Of a stretch of DNA of 64,000 nt, positions 11,674-23,569 are shown piece after piece; the first letter of the stretch is position 1; every line of letters begins with the position of its first letter. Source of the stretch: Isoetes taiwanensis (taxonomy: Eukaryota > Streptophyta > Lycopodiopsida > Isoetales > Isoetaceae); NCBI GenBank assembly GCA_021234155.1, contig JAJEKV010000290.1, forward strand, positions 188,001 through 252,000. The letters are read 5' to 3'. The position numbers were made by a program, and so were the translations under genes. Below the pieces are notes generated by a model that saw only the letters and a program-made list of their open reading frames with translations, was not told the DNA's origin and ran no database searches.

Positions 11674-11860
11674 GGCGAAAAAGCGTTCCCTTAAGACGGA
11701 CTGGCTGATTGCGAACGAAGAAGACTTCCATGCGTATCCGGGTGCGCCAAATGAGGCGTTCATCCCTCTCAATTTGAAACCGCATCTCATATCTGCGGCA
11801 GAGTACAATGAAGTTTGGGATACCAGCGGGGTCATTCACAGCAAAACTTCCATTGACAAG
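11674..11860 (+). pseudogene. Isolated exon of an unrecognised protein
   Basis: A 187-bp stretch is bounded by a good acceptor (TTGCATTCTTCAG) and a donor (AAG/GTAAAG). It encodes about 62 residues of protein-like sequence, including DWLIANEEDFHAYPGAPNEA and PLNLKPHLISAAEYNEVWDT. No family is recognised. The following 2 kb contains similar protein-like patches in shifting frames, so it may be the first preserved exon of the decayed gene that ends with the phosphatase domain at 14.2 kb. That link is inference. Confidence 0.4.
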
Positions 11861-12289
11861 GTAAAGGCAGAACCTAAGAAGCTCTAGTAGAACTTCGAGC
11901 AAAATATACGGGACGGGTTGAAGAGCAGAAGTTAGAAAGAGCGGTATCATACCTATTTGCATTCAATAAGCGCGAGAGCAAAGCGGGATCCACGAAGTTC
12001 AAAGGTTAATTGGGCGCCGATTCGCGGCAAAGAGTAGAGCCCAGCATGACAAAGGTTAAAGTGAACCCACCAGCGGTGCTCCGACAAGCGAGGCGGTCGA
12101 CAAATCCCGGCAAACCCACAAACACGAAAGCATAGCGAGAAAGGCTTGGGTTTGAGGGAGGCACTTGTATTAAATTAGAAGGGAGGCCGTCCATTAGGAG
12201 TTTTGCAATGTGCCCAGAGCTTACCACGGCTTATGGGAGAACATATCACGCTGGAAGTCATGTGCACAAATTTGCAAGAAACCCTAAAC

Positions 12290-14000
12290 AGCGACATCTT
12301 TGATTTAGTCTCAAGAAGGAGCTAGTTGTCAAAGTCGGGCTAAAGGGAGCTTTTCTTCTACCGGCTTCACAAGAGAAGTGCAGAAAATTAAAGACAACAT
12401 CTCACGTCTTCAAGCGATCCGCAGTCACGATGCTGTGCCTCAAAGCCCTTGAGCTTGGAGAGAAAAGACATGAAAGTACATGCTCAAAGCCTTGTTGAAA
12501 TGGGGGTGGCCCGGTAGATGAGGGGATAGTTCAGCGGTGGCCACTATAGGCTGGCGAGATTGCAAACAATGAAGTGCAGCTTGCAAAAGCCAAGCGGCAC
12601 TTACGGAATCTCAACAAGCAGGGAGCTTACAAGGAGGTGACTTGTGGCGTCTATCTGTGACATTGGGTTGCCAATTGGAGATGAGGAGAGATGCTCCACA
12701 TGCTTGGTGGCATTCGAGATTATTACACCCTAAGTCGAAAATTTGAAATGTAGCCCACGTATATCATGTCAACTGCACGAGTTTGCTTATGGAGAAGACA
12801 CACTTCGCCTCGAATGCTGAAGCAGGTTCGGCCCAGTGGGCTTAGTGGAGGAATTGGGGAAAGGCGTCAAGCGGGAACCCTTATATCTTTGGGGCACACA
12901 CAAAAGCGACAAGTTGAGACAATTGACTTAGATGAGGTGGTAGCTACAACTCGGGGCGACATTGAAAAAGGAAGCATGTGAAAACACCTCTTAGTAAAAG
13001 GACCCGGGACACAAGTCTACAAGGACTCGAACTCACAAGCAAGAACGACCAAAAAGGTTACGTTTGTTTCACGAAGTGGGTACATTATAAGTACGTAGGA
13101 TGGGAAAACATGAGGCAAAAGCGGTCCCGGCCACAATCACGACACACGAAAGCAACGTGCTAAAGACACCAACATGGTCCAAAGCGGATTCGGTGGTTCC
13201 GGCGATCTTTGAGAAATACAATATAGTTCAAATTCTGCGACAACCTCTACAAAGGCCTCCTCTAACTGCTTTGTTGTTGCGGGGGAAGACAAGGATGTTG
13301 AAGGCGAAATATAGTGGATAAGCGGTGAACAAGGTTGTGGCTGAATCACAAGGCTCACAAGGTCGGGACCAAAAATGTTATAGAGCCGAGTAAGGGTGAG
13401 TCGGATGATTGGGTTGATGAGGGCGTGCCTATAGGCGTGGCACTAGGAAAAAAACCCTCGGTCTAATGTAATTTATATGTACTTGTTTCAGGCCCAATTT
13501 TGTTTGCACAAGGCGTGCCAAAAGCGATCGAGTTAAAAGGTTTTTGTTTAATACGAATATATTTATTTTCCCCATTGTGTCCTTGTAAAATTTGTTTGAG
13601 TTTCAAACTAGGGATCAATATGCATTTGCTGCACTTGAGAAGGAGAAAAGCGGAACACAAGTGGTGCTACTTGACTCTGAAAGGCTGAAGATAGTGAGAG
13701 AACCAGAGACGGATAATGAAGAAACCAAAGTGCAAAAACAACCTATTACATATAAAAGGTGCAATCAATATTTAAGATCAAGCGGTTATTTTTCGTGTCT
13801 TATTTCACTTGGCATAATGTTACGCAAGTTTGGTTTGGTAATTGTAGCACCACTTTTTGATTTTGGCGGGGAGACCAAGGAAAGTAGTTTACGTGGGCGG
13901 GGTTGACAAACCACCTAGACCCTTAAGCCACCACTTGATAAGGGTTACCGATGCAGCCGTGAAACACCCATACATTGGGGGCGGGGAGATCTGGAGATAA
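12290..14000 (+). pseudogene. Degenerate coding stretch upstream of the phosphatase relic
   Basis: Protein-like patches occur in shifting plus-strand frames: FLLPASQEKCRKLKTTSHVF near 12,355, IANNEVQLAKAKRHLRNLNK near 12,560, and DQYAFAALEKEKSGTQVVLL near 13,612. Stops and frameshifts separate them. The base composition is like that of the neighbouring phosphatase relic and unlike the AT-rich flanks. I cannot name the product. A single long decayed gene or transposon-borne gene would explain the run. Confidence 0.35.
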
Positions 14001-14179
14001 GGATGTATCTAACTATGGCTATCGGCACTCTCCATCATCGGTAGCAAAGATAAACTAGAGTCCGATTATTCGACAGCGGCCGACGCGTCGGATAGCACTT
14101 CCCGGCCCGAGAGTCTAGCAGGACAAAGCACGATGCGGCCAGACATCGGCGATGGTTGCAAGCGTCGAGGGATGGACAC

Positions 14180-14890
14180 CAGACGGAAGTGCATGGTGCT
14201 TGACATAAATGGTATCTTGTACAGACTACAACGAGAGGAGAATGAAGCGGGAAAATCTTGCATCCACCACAAAGCGAACCATGTTGTAAAAGCGCGCAAG
14301 TAAGTACCTCATTTGCGGACCGGGGTATCATGAGTTTGTGGGGGGGCGCCGCAGGAGGTTTGATGTTGTGATTTGGAGTGCTTCTCTACCCGGAATACAA
14401 AGGGATATGGTGGATGCATTGTTCCACGATTTGCGGACCAGATTCTTGAAGATATATGGTCAAGAGCATTGCTATGCATGCGAGCATCCAACCAACCTGA
14501 GAAAAACAACTTTTTTTTTCAAGGAGTTGAAGGTTGTGCCGAGGATTTTCCTCAATATCATGGTATGATTTTCTTGGTTGATGGCAGCCTACACAAAGGG
14601 TTTCTAAACCACGCACACACAACCGTTCTGTTATGCCTTTCAAAGGGGCAAGAAGAGGACAATTTTTGGAGAAGTTTGTGTCCAGCTTTGGAATACTTGT
14701 CTTCTCATACGGTCTGAGGGAAAGCGATCTCACAAATTGATTTCAGCGATGCATGGTTGGCCCCGGGAGGCGGTTGCGATCTTTGGATTCTTGTCTCAAC
14801 AACTACCTTGTCGGCCTACTATATCCTCAATGCTCCTCTTGAAGTACAAAGGCAAACCTTTGGGCACCCCTTCTGGCGGCGAGCATGACT
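14180..14890 (+). pseudogene. FCP1/NIF-type phosphatase-like domain, broken
   Basis: FCP1-homology proteins are HAD-superfamily phosphatases that act on RNA polymerase II C-terminal domains and other phosphoproteins. Visible here in order are KCMVLDINGILYRLQRE (14,189 on; D-x-N in the position of the DxDGT nucleophile motif), KANHVVKARKYLICGPGYHE, a strand RFDVVIWSASLPGIQRDMVD, HCYACEHPTNLRKTTFFFKE, LLVDGSLHKGFLNHAHTT and a C-terminal FWRSLCPALEYLSSHT. The order and the R-P-G, V-V-I-W-S and D-x-S/H-K-A-L-L-N motifs fit plant FCP1-like/NIF proteins. At least three frameshifts separate the patches, and the second aspartate of the nucleophile motif is N. Function is very unlikely. It is probably a captured or retro-copied gene. 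Confidence 0.65.
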
Positions 14891-14899
14891 TTGAAGACC

Positions 14900-15165
14900 G
14901 ATGACTCATGAAGTAACCATTGTATACTACTTTTGTAATATATATGCATGATTACTTTGTGTTATCTTGAGTATTAGTGATCTTGTAAGATGTCTCTAAT
15001 CTTGAGTGTACAATTTTACGTAATATATATCAAGCTTACTCTCCAATACTACAAGCATTGTTTCCAATACTAAAATACTCCAATACAGCAGTCCAATACT
15101 ATAAAACTTGTCTCACAAGCATTGTCTCCAATATAATGATCAAAATTTGAGACAAGTACACAAGT
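14900..15165. other. AT-rich stretch with CCAATACTA repeats
   Basis: Degenerate repeats of TCCAATACTA(T/A)AA and ACAAGCATTGT(C/T)TCCAAT occur at about 15,040-15,140. There is no gene. Confidence 0.5.
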
Positions 15166-15169
15166 AACT

Positions 15170-17423
15170 ACAGACCTGTCAAAATGATAAAACAACTAGG
15201 TCAAAGCATATTCAACCTTCATATGGCAGACTGTCAATGATCATCTGGTGAGTAGCCTGATCAAGGGAAAATCTATTGGTGCCAGGAATCTGATTCATCT
15301 CAAACTTGATAGTTGATACGTGATGACTGTTCATCGACATTGAAGGTCTGACCCCAGCTATCCTTGACAATTCTGTCAAGGATATGCCTCGGCTTAACAC
15401 ATTTCACCACATAGAAATCTGCATTCTCGATTTCCCTCCTCGGCCAACTTGACAAAGTTATCACCTTCCTCTATGTTTCCACTAAGCCATTCTCCATCAC
15501 CTTCAAAAAATGCCTCATCGATTTCGTCTTCAGTACCTTCACTAGTAGACTTTTCTGGCTTTAGAGTAACATATTTCCAATTCTTTAACCTCTGCTTGTT
15601 CACACAAGATGACTAGTTTCCTTTCAAACAGTTACAACAGAAACAACTTAAACCTCTATATGAGCCACCCTTGTGCTTGATTTGGCCAAGTATGTCCCGA
15701 TCTTTGTGTATAATCTTGGTCCCTTCTACCTGGCCCGATCCGGCCCGGTCTGTCCTATCAACATCATCCTTTCAATGAACGGAAGTGCTGCAAAAACCCG
15801 GCAACAAGTATTGCGGTTCACATACAAGATCTGAGGCACAATGTCTGACCCAATACGCCAGGCCCGGATAAAAGCGGATGAAAGCACTTTTTAAAGCGGA
15901 TGAAAGCCGCGTTAAAAGCGGATGAATGCGGATGAAAGCATATTACCTCTTGATGTCCCGTTCTTTGGCACCTTCATTCCATTCGCGTAAGCGAATTCTG
16001 TGCATCGGAAGCACCCTAAATCTCCTCCATCATACTTGAGCTGCTCTCTAGTGAATGCCCTTTAAGGACTGCCCTTGCCCATCGTGCTCTCCCTTACCAT
16101 GGGGCTGTCCCAAAGAAATTCCATATCATTTCTTTCCCTAGCTCATGGTGATATCTTGGTAGGAAATAGAATGGCCGAGGCAGATTTGAATTGGCTAGAA
16201 CAACCATCCCGACCAAACTATATGCACGGAGAATTCTACACCATTTGATACTAGCCATGAATTGTGCTTTCTAAGGCAGTCTTTGCACAAAAAGAGTGTC
16301 ATGAATCTTGTCATCACTCAAGTAAAATGGGTTTCCTTCAATAGCTTTACGATCCCGAGTTGTTGTCCATCCTATAATTGATGTGGGCCGAGAATTGTTA
16401 TCGGCCATTGTGCCAATCTGCCGGCTTTGAACCTCCTTTGTATTTTTATCTTTGTAATTCTCTGCAAAATCAATTCACGAAACAATGGTGCCATCTTGGA
16501 TATTATCCGGGCAACCCCGAATTGCATGGCACGCCATCTAGCCCATGAATTGTGTGGCCGCGAATATCTTCAATGTGGAACACGGATATGAAAATGAAAT
16601 CCTTCAGCGTGTCGTTCTCTTGTAAGACAATCTAAGGACCGGCTTTGGTCCTTTCTTTTTCCCCTTGCCATTTGAGGTCTCATCTTGTCTTTGCGGCTTC
16701 AGTCGTGTCCCACCAGGTGCCTTGGATTTCTTACTTTTGTTTCTCTTCTTCTCAACTTGTCTTGCAGCTTTTTTCGTGTCCCACCGACTACCTTGGATTT
16801 TTCTTACTTTTGTTTCCCTTCTTCTCAACTTAGGCTGCGGTGATTTTGTGTCCCACCAACTACCTTGGATTTCTTACTTTTGTTTCCCTTCTTGGTGGCA
16901 TTGGATCTTTTCTTCTGGCGCCAGCACGGCACTTCTTGGTAACGCAGGTGCAACTCCACCGGCTTCTTCTGTCTCCCTTTGGAATGCGTAACAAGGTGCG
17001 TAGCATATATTACGGAAGATTAGCGCATGTTGAAAGCACAAAAGCGTGATTCAAGCCGGATGGCAAAGACATATCAGCATGCTTGGCAAGCAATAAAAGA
17101 GTATTACCTTTTCAAACGTCTTCCATTCAAGCAAGAACTCATGATTCTCTCTTTCTCTTGGACATATCACGAAGACTTTTTATGCCACGCCGACATGTGC
17201 GCATCAAGCAGTCATGTTTATACCATTCTTCACCCTCGCTCTTGTTGCAAACCACAGCCCTCCAGAGCTCGCTGGTTGAGTCATCACGTGTGTTGGCTGG
17301 CGGACAATTCTCACCCGATCCACCGGACCTGCTGAGGTGCACTTGCACTCTTCACCATGGAATCGGTTTTTTTGACCTTAATGCATTCAGTGCTACCCTG
17401 GCATACTCCAACTTCATATGGTA
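15170..17423 (-). pseudogene. DDE-transposase-like relic, C-terminal part (split by CACTA)
   Basis: The minus strand carries, in broken frames, motifs of a transposon-encoded DDE-type protein family: DGCSSQFKSASAILFPTK (16,150-16,208), then HGKGEHDG (about 16,078-16,101) and AFTREQLKYDGGD. These are the usual spaced D, H and D/E blocks of such nucleases. A C-terminal block DFYVVKCVKPRHILDRIVKD lies at about 15,345-15,405. A lysine-rich tandem-repeat segment lies at 16,690-16,890. The N-terminal side is interrupted at 17,424 and resumes at 26,222, on the far side of a CACTA element. Multiple stops and frameshifts make it a pseudogene. I assign the family by motif pattern only and cannot name it more exactly. 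Confidence 0.55.
16690..16890. repeat. Imperfect tandem repeats of about 70 bp
   Basis: Three units share TCTTACTTTTGTTTC(C/T)CTTCTT and GTGTCCCACCA...CTTGGATTT. They lie inside the transposase relic and encode a basic K/R-rich repeat on the minus strand. Confidence 0.75.
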
Positions 17424-18006
17424 TATCACTACAAGAGAATAAGCAATCTAAGTCACTAGTTTCATCATTTATTTGCTTAAAATCGCACTTTCAAATTTTT
17501 TAGAATTTGACACAATAAATGATGGTAGCTGTTGATGAAATGGTATCATCTATATTGTCACTTATAGCATCATCAATAACAACAGTCGCAGTATCATATT
17601 TTATGGCATTGTGGTGGCATAATAGTATCATTTGTAGCATCATCTATAGCTGAAGTTATAGTATCATGCATTTTGTCCTCGTAGTGCTATAGTAGTGTCA
17701 ACTATAGGATCACATGTATTGCTATAATTAAATCATACATTTTGTTATTCTAGTGCTATACTAGTGTCAGCTATAGGATCACATGTACTGCTATAAGTAA
17801 ATCATTCCTAATGTCAACACGAGCGCTATAATATTGTCAATTATAGCATCACTTGTATTGCTATAATTAAATCACTCATAATGGCCACACGATCTATAAT
17901 TAAATCACTCATAATAGCCGCACGAACGTCATCCTTTATATCATCTTTTCTAAGATGATTAGTATCAAATGTCGCATCATTGACAATGCCGCATGTAATA
18001 TCATTT

Positions 18007-18026
18007 CACTACAAGAGATGAGGGTT
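18007..18026 (+). mobile_element. Second CACTA-type terminus inside the larger element
   Basis: CACTACAAGAGATGAGGG begins at 18,007, preceded by TTT. It looks like the left end of another CACTA family. I did not find its right end followed by TTT. Confidence 0.5.
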
Positions 18027-18034
18027 TTTTGTCA

Positions 18035-18168
18035 AAAAAATCATCAGAATTTTAGCCAAAAAACCATTAGGTTGTTCATCAAGCTTTCGCTGCATGAGTC
18101 GAAAAAATCATCAGAATTTTAGCCAAAAAACCATTAGGTTGTTCATCAAGCTTTCGCTGCATGAGTCG
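18035..18168. repeat. Perfect 67-bp tandem duplication
   Basis: Two adjacent identical units (18,035-18,101 and 18,102-18,168) begin AAAAAATCATCAGAATTTTA and end GCTTTCGCTGCATGAGTCG. Identity suggests a recent event. Confidence 0.9.
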
Positions 18169-18411
18169 CCCTCTCTTCCTTCGTGTGTCCTTGCTTTCCC
18201 ATCTCAACCTATTCCAAAAAGCTCATCTAAACCAAGCCCATACCAAAAGTATTCGGACAAAATGGTAGAATCGAACCTCAGATTGAACCCCAGGTGCCAA
18301 CCACCGGAGGGCATGCATTTATGGTTTTTAAATATTTTTCAATTCTTCATAGCATTAACTCTTTAACCTCCATCCATACCATACACTATAGCCCCTTGCC
18401 CAGACCCCCAT

Positions 18412-18627
18412 TTGGAGGGGGATATTCCTCAGCCCCCCGACCCCCCCCCGGACCGGCCCATCACGGGAGAACCGGGGGAGGAGGGGCCGCCACGAAAACG
18501 GCCCCGGTCAGATAACAAAGACAAGGGAGAAACCTCTTCCATGAGGAGGAAAGCCTCAGCGAAGGCCCAATCTATGAGATTGACTCGGGAGATGGATGAA
18601 GGCTGCTCAAGCCCCCCACAAGTATGA
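18412..18627 (+). pseudogene. LINE ORF1 N-terminal fragment
   Basis: A proline-rich then basic stretch (MEGDIPQPPDPPPDRPITGE, then RKRPRSDNKDKGE) precedes ORF2 by about 1.4 kb. ORF1 proteins of LINEs are RNA-binding chaperones and are often proline-rich and basic. No zinc knuckle is visible. Further protein-like patches continue to about 19,950 in changing frames. The assignment rests on position and composition only. Confidence 0.4.
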
Positions 18628-19971
18628 CGAGGGCCATGAAAGCGGTTGGAGGAAAGTCGAGAGTAGCAGAACTTCGGATTGCGGGGATTGACAGCGAGAG
18701 ATCTGATCCCTCGGCATCCACGTGCTCAAAAGATAGTTGGCAGCGGAAATTCAACGGGTTCTGAGATGGAGACCCAAGATGCGGAGCTTGGAAGCGGGCC
18801 GGCTTGGCCCACTTTGAGAGGCAACGGGATAAGCGGGGCCTTGCCGACTTGCGAGCTTCAGCGTGGATTCCCTCCTCACCACTATGGAGACTATGGGCGG
18901 CGACAAACGGGGTGTTGGCGGGGATACGGTGGCGACTATTTCTGCCTCAAGTCGTAAGCAGGAGGGTATGCCATCGTGATCTGGCGTCAGGAGCCTGCAG
19001 AGCTTGAGCCGGTGAGAACCCCGCTGCCAGTAGAGCCGGAGGAGACGGGATCGGAGGATTAAAGGGAGCTCAAAGCAACCATTGCCCAGCAAAGGCAGCG
19101 GCCTCCATCTTTGAGGTCCATGAACACCGCTGACCGGCCTTTGAGTGAGTTGGCAGTGTGAGCAGAGGTTCCAACAAGAGCTAAGGCTCCCGACTCAGGC
19201 AGCAGAGAGGCCATAAACACAGGGGACAGCCAAGCGCCCGTGCCCCACACCGCAGTGCGGCCAAAGCAAGGTGAGGCGGACACCACCTCCTCCACCTCAC
19301 ACGCGCCACATCGCCCTCATTTGTGAGCGCAGCCCTCCGCCTCGACCAGCGGGCATCCCCCGGGGGACAGCTAATGTTGCCCCTCGACTTCGGTGGCGGC
19401 CCGGGGCGAGTTGCCGCGTCATAATGTGGTGGTGCATGGACTCTCGAGGAGGCGGGGAGAAGATCTCGCCAAGCGCGTGGGATGAGATCCTATCTCGAAT
19501 GGCATTCAATGCGGTACACATTGCTAGAGCAAGCATTTTGGGACTCAACGCATAGATCGCCCGTAGCGTTGTTACCTTCCGCGATTGGGCGACATGCGGA
19601 GTACGTGAGGCCATCCTCAGCGTCGAGTAGGCAATTGAAGGGGACTGCTACGTATGTCAACCGGGATCTCACCCCGATGTGTCGAGAGTCCCGGGCCAGT
19701 GGCCCCGTCGGGGGCGTGGACGCCCGCCGGGCTCTGGTGCCTTGTCGGGGGAAGCTTCGCATTTTCAGGCCGGCGCCTGCTGAGGTCGTCGATGCAATGC
19801 GTCGCCGCCGCCCCTCGCTCCCTAGCTGCTGCCCGCATACCCCTCGGGCACCTCCTCGCCTCGCCGCTCCGGCCCGGCTTTCCAAAGCGCCAGACACCGC
19901 TCCCCCCGCCGGGGCGGGAGATCATCGAGCGTCCACATCGAATGCCAACAAATAGGAACTGTGCCTCCGGA

Positions 19972-22900
19972 TGGTGTCTTGGAACTGTCGGGGCTTCCCC
20001 TGGCAGAAAGGCGAGAGTCTCAACTCTATTGCACCAGATATGGATCTCATTTTTCTCATGGAGACATGGGAGCATGCAGGGCACAGATTGCAGGACCTCC
20101 CAGGCTATCTGCATTTCTCGGTGTTCAATGAGTGCCGAGGCAAGCGAGGGCATGGCGGCGTTGCCTGCTACTACCGTGCAACCTTGAGGCACTCAGTCTC
20201 GTTGCACAAAAGCAGTGAGTAACTGTCGCTACTTGTGGGTGCGCTGCGGCATGGCGATTGGCGACACTCTCCTCATAGCGGCATGCTACTTTCCACATGC
20301 CGAAGCAACTTCTATAACACTCATTTGGATGTGGATCGATTTGGAGCCCTATGTCGATCTATATGATGACACGCCGACAGCACAAACAATTGGGGCGGGG
20401 TTATGTTGCTTGGCGACTTTAATGCCACGAGGCCGAAAGCGGGTTCAAAATTTGACCCCGGCGAGGGCGTCTTGCAATTGAACCCTGAGAGGTGGCTTGG
20501 TCAAAGGATATCGGATGGCTGACCATATTCACGTGCTATGGCGGCGATTTGTTATTCTTTGGGTAGTATCTTTGACCGGTTATTTGTAATGGGTTGGCAC
20601 AATGGCCGTCTTCGGTTGCTACACTTGTAGATAGGAGAACCAAGGGGCGGCTCGATTGTGGTGGATTATCTTTTGGTTGAGGAGCGGGATCTGCACACAG
20701 TTTACTCATTTTCCATCGACGGACACTTTCGGGGCGAAGTAGCGGACCACCGGCCCCTGTTCATGCATCTCCATTGGGAGGCTTCGGGTGCACCTGCTAC
20801 TTCAACTGCAGGGTGCCCCGGCTGCACGGACTCACGACCATCACGAGGGGACCTATGCCCGGTTGCTTGAGCATGATCGGCGGGACTGCTGCAACTCCCC
20901 ACACTTCAAGAGCAATCTGCTGCTTGGCCCGACTCAACCGGCGGCGGGCTGGCGAAAGATGCTTTGGGAGAGGCGCTCCACGGCGGACCCGCGAGCACTA
21001 CCACCTTTCCCGCAACAAATGGTTTGATGATGAGTGTCGGGAGCTCAAACGCACACTCCGGCAAGTCAGCGATCCCATCTCCGCCCACGAGGCCATCGAT
21101 CCAATACCTCCTTTCTCAAGAACAAGAAGGCGGATACCTGCCAGAGAGCATCAAGAACAGATGTTTGGTCTCCTGGGCCGCACCCCGGGACATTGGAGGC
21201 GGGTCTTGAGACGCACATGCGGGAACATCACCTCGGGCAATGGGTGCAAAGATTTGCAACGGTATGCGACCCGCCGAGGGGCGGGGCACCAGTCCCTCCA
21301 CGGAATAGGCTTGGCTCTTGGTTATCACAGAAGGGGATGTTATCATGGGCCTCTGGCGTCTAGCTAATGGGAAGGCGGCGATTTAGATGGCATGCGGTGA
21401 GAAACGAAATGGCCGGGCCTCCATCGGTGCTTTCCTCGCGGCATTATTCAATAAAGCATTGCGAGAAGGCTTCCCCTACGCAATGGACCACTAGCAGTGG
21501 TGCCCATATACAAAGGGGACCCTCAATGCCCGCCAACTACCGTACTATTATGGTGGCTCTCTCTTTACAAACCGTTAGCCGGCATCCTTGAGCGGTGACA
21601 ATATGGGCAGAGGAAAGCGGAGGTGCGAGCTCTTACACGAGGCAGGTTTTCGGCCCGCACATTCCACCATTGATCATATCTTCACTCTGCAGACATTGAT
21701 TGAGGATAGCGAGGAATCGCCCGTGAGAGACATGTCTTTGTTGTTTAATTCGATTTTGCAAAAGCGTTCGACCGCGATTACCCCAACAAGCTCACGGGAT
21801 AGATTCGGTATTTGGGGACCCCCTGGACTTGCGAGAATCGCATTATATAGGCTGTGGCGAGGCATGCTCGGGCCGTATCACATCAGCAAAGACACAGCCC
21901 GGTAATCGGTAGCATTGGATTCGCGTCGGGGTTGCCCCTCTCCCCCACTCTTTGGCCTATACATTGATCGGTTGGAAGATTGGCTCGAGCATGGAGGCAT
22001 GGGGGTGCACATCTCATGCATCACACAATCCGGCAACTCATATATCCGATGATGTCAACCTCATGGCCTATACTCCGGAGGACATGCGGTGTCACCTGGA
22101 TGCTCTTGACACTTTTGCCAATTCGGCATGCGGAGTTAACTTAGCCCAAGACTAGGGTGCCGCTAGTTGCATCGTCCCGTCGGCCCAAGGCTTCCCACCT
22201 TCACTTACGGGGGGCAAAGAGGTAGAGGTGGCTCCAACCTACAAGTACTTGGGGATTGAGTTCTCAACTACCACCCATTGGGATGCGCCTCGGGGTTGCG
22301 GGGGTCACGGCGGGTTGGAAAGCACTATATGCCGAACAACAGCCATAAAGGCGAGAGTTATGCGCTGGGACCACAGTCACATTTGTTTCAGGGCCTTGGT
22401 TGAGCGGTCCTTTTGTATGGGGCAGAAGTGTGGGGTCCGGTGATATCCCTCAACACACGGAATGACCTCGGCAGGTGCAGAAGGCCTTCTTGGCACGGGC
22501 CCCGGGGTGAAGTCCCACGTTCCGCACCGGATCCTACTCGAGGAGGCGGGCTTTCTACCCCTTCAATGGGCTGCATTGGAACGCCATATCGTTTACTTCA
22601 AAAGGTGGTCGCTATGGCTGATACACGCTTGCCCCATCTTGCTTTGGCCACGCGGCGATGGGTCCCCAATGTCGAAATCCTCTTTGGAAAGACAAGCAAG
22701 CTCGGTGGTTGGTTCTCTGGGCGCAGGTGCAAACAATCGCCCGTGTCGGGGACAAAGAAAGATCGCGAGGCACTTAAAGCGTACGGATGCTACTTTCCTT
22801 CACAAGCTGCGGGATGCGAGGCTTCGCGACAAGCGTTAAGCTGGCACACTATCGGCAGCAAGTCAATCCTAGGCTCACAAGAGGCCCACACCGATTACTG

Positions 22901-23345
22901 TACACCCGACTGCCCATGAAGAAGCCGCGGACTTATAGCCTCCATTCGCGGGTGCACATCGCCTCCGTGATTGAAGCGAGGCGTTGGGCTCGAAGGAAGC
23001 GAGCAAAGGCTTTGCCGTTGTTGCCACGGTAGCGATTGAGGATGAATCTCATACCCTCGGATCTCGCCCGGCATTTGCCCATATCCGAGAGGTATGTTCG
23101 ACTACTAGTGCCTAGCCGGCCATTGCATCGATTATTGACTACGGCGTCGATTGGGTTTGTTGGGGTCATACCTCCGGGGAGGTTATGGATGCGGACTTCG
23201 TTTGTGTCCCTACGGGGCCGGTCTTGAAGCATCCTATGCAATTGTCTGATGCGCGGCATGCTTATTCGCTAAGGTTTTCCTCGAAAACCCGCCGGGTGGG
23301 GTTTTTAATCCTCGTCGATAATATGCTTCTTTGCTCTTTTTGTTT
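19972..23345 (+). pseudogene. LINE ORF2: endonuclease plus reverse transcriptase, broken
   Basis: ORF2 products nick target DNA and reverse-transcribe the element RNA. The endonuclease begins MVSWNCRGFPWQKGE (19,972), followed by DLIFLMETWEHAGHRLQ, a core strand GDTLLIAACYFPHAEA (about 20,250-20,305) and the ADHRPL block (about 20,735-20,760), which keeps the catalytic D and H. Reverse-transcriptase blocks follow: VPIYKGDPQ (about 21,500), AGFRPAHSTIDHIFTLQTLI (about 21,640-21,700), LYIDRLEDWLEHGG (about 21,957), the polymerase active-site region (RDDVNLMAYTPEDM at about 22,045, normally YADD) and APTYKYLGIEFSTTTHW (about 22,230). Frameshifts occur between nearly all blocks and the YADD motif is degraded, so the element is dead. 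Confidence 0.75.
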
Positions 23346-23483
23346 GGGTCCCATAGGCGGTTGGTCTCGTGGGCGCTAAAACCTATTCTATTCTATTCTA
23401 TTCTATTCTATTCTTTTTGCAAAATGTCTATTTACATTTTGTTGCAATTTTGAATTTTGTTTCCATTTGCACTTTGTCTGCAT

Positions 23484-23563
23484 TATCTACTTACACTTAG
23501 CCTTATCTACTTACACTTAGCCATTATCTACTTACACTTAGCCTTATCTACTTACACTTAGCC
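23484..23563. repeat. 20-22 bp tandem repeat, four copies
   Basis: The unit is TTATCTACTTACACTTAGCC. The array lies just after the LINE tail, within the CACTA element. Confidence 0.9.
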
Positions 23564-23569
23564 TGTAAC

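Larger units (their letters stand above)
18412..23418 (+). mobile_element. Degenerate LINE (non-LTR retrotransposon)
   Basis: The element has a GC-rich ORF1-like region, an ORF2 with endonuclease and reverse-transcriptase relics, and a 3' terminal block (23,346-23,381: GGGTCCCATAGGCGGTTGG and GTGGGCGCTAAAAC) followed by a TTCTA pentamer tail (23,382-23,416). It lies inside the CACTA element, so it inserted later or was carried with it. The start is placed at the first protein-like ORF1 codon; the true 5' end and target duplication were not resolved. Confidence 0.75.

Noticed and set aside
19617-20192. 191-codon minus-strand frame and a 177-codon plus-strand frame over the same stretch
   Set aside because: They overlap the GC-rich end of the LINE ORF1 region and the start of ORF2 in wrong frames; the endonuclease frame is the meaningful one.
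18256-23425. CAAAATG flanking both sides as a LINE target duplication
   Set aside because: The left occurrence is not next to a defined LINE 5' end and seven common bases in AT-rich DNA are weak evidence.
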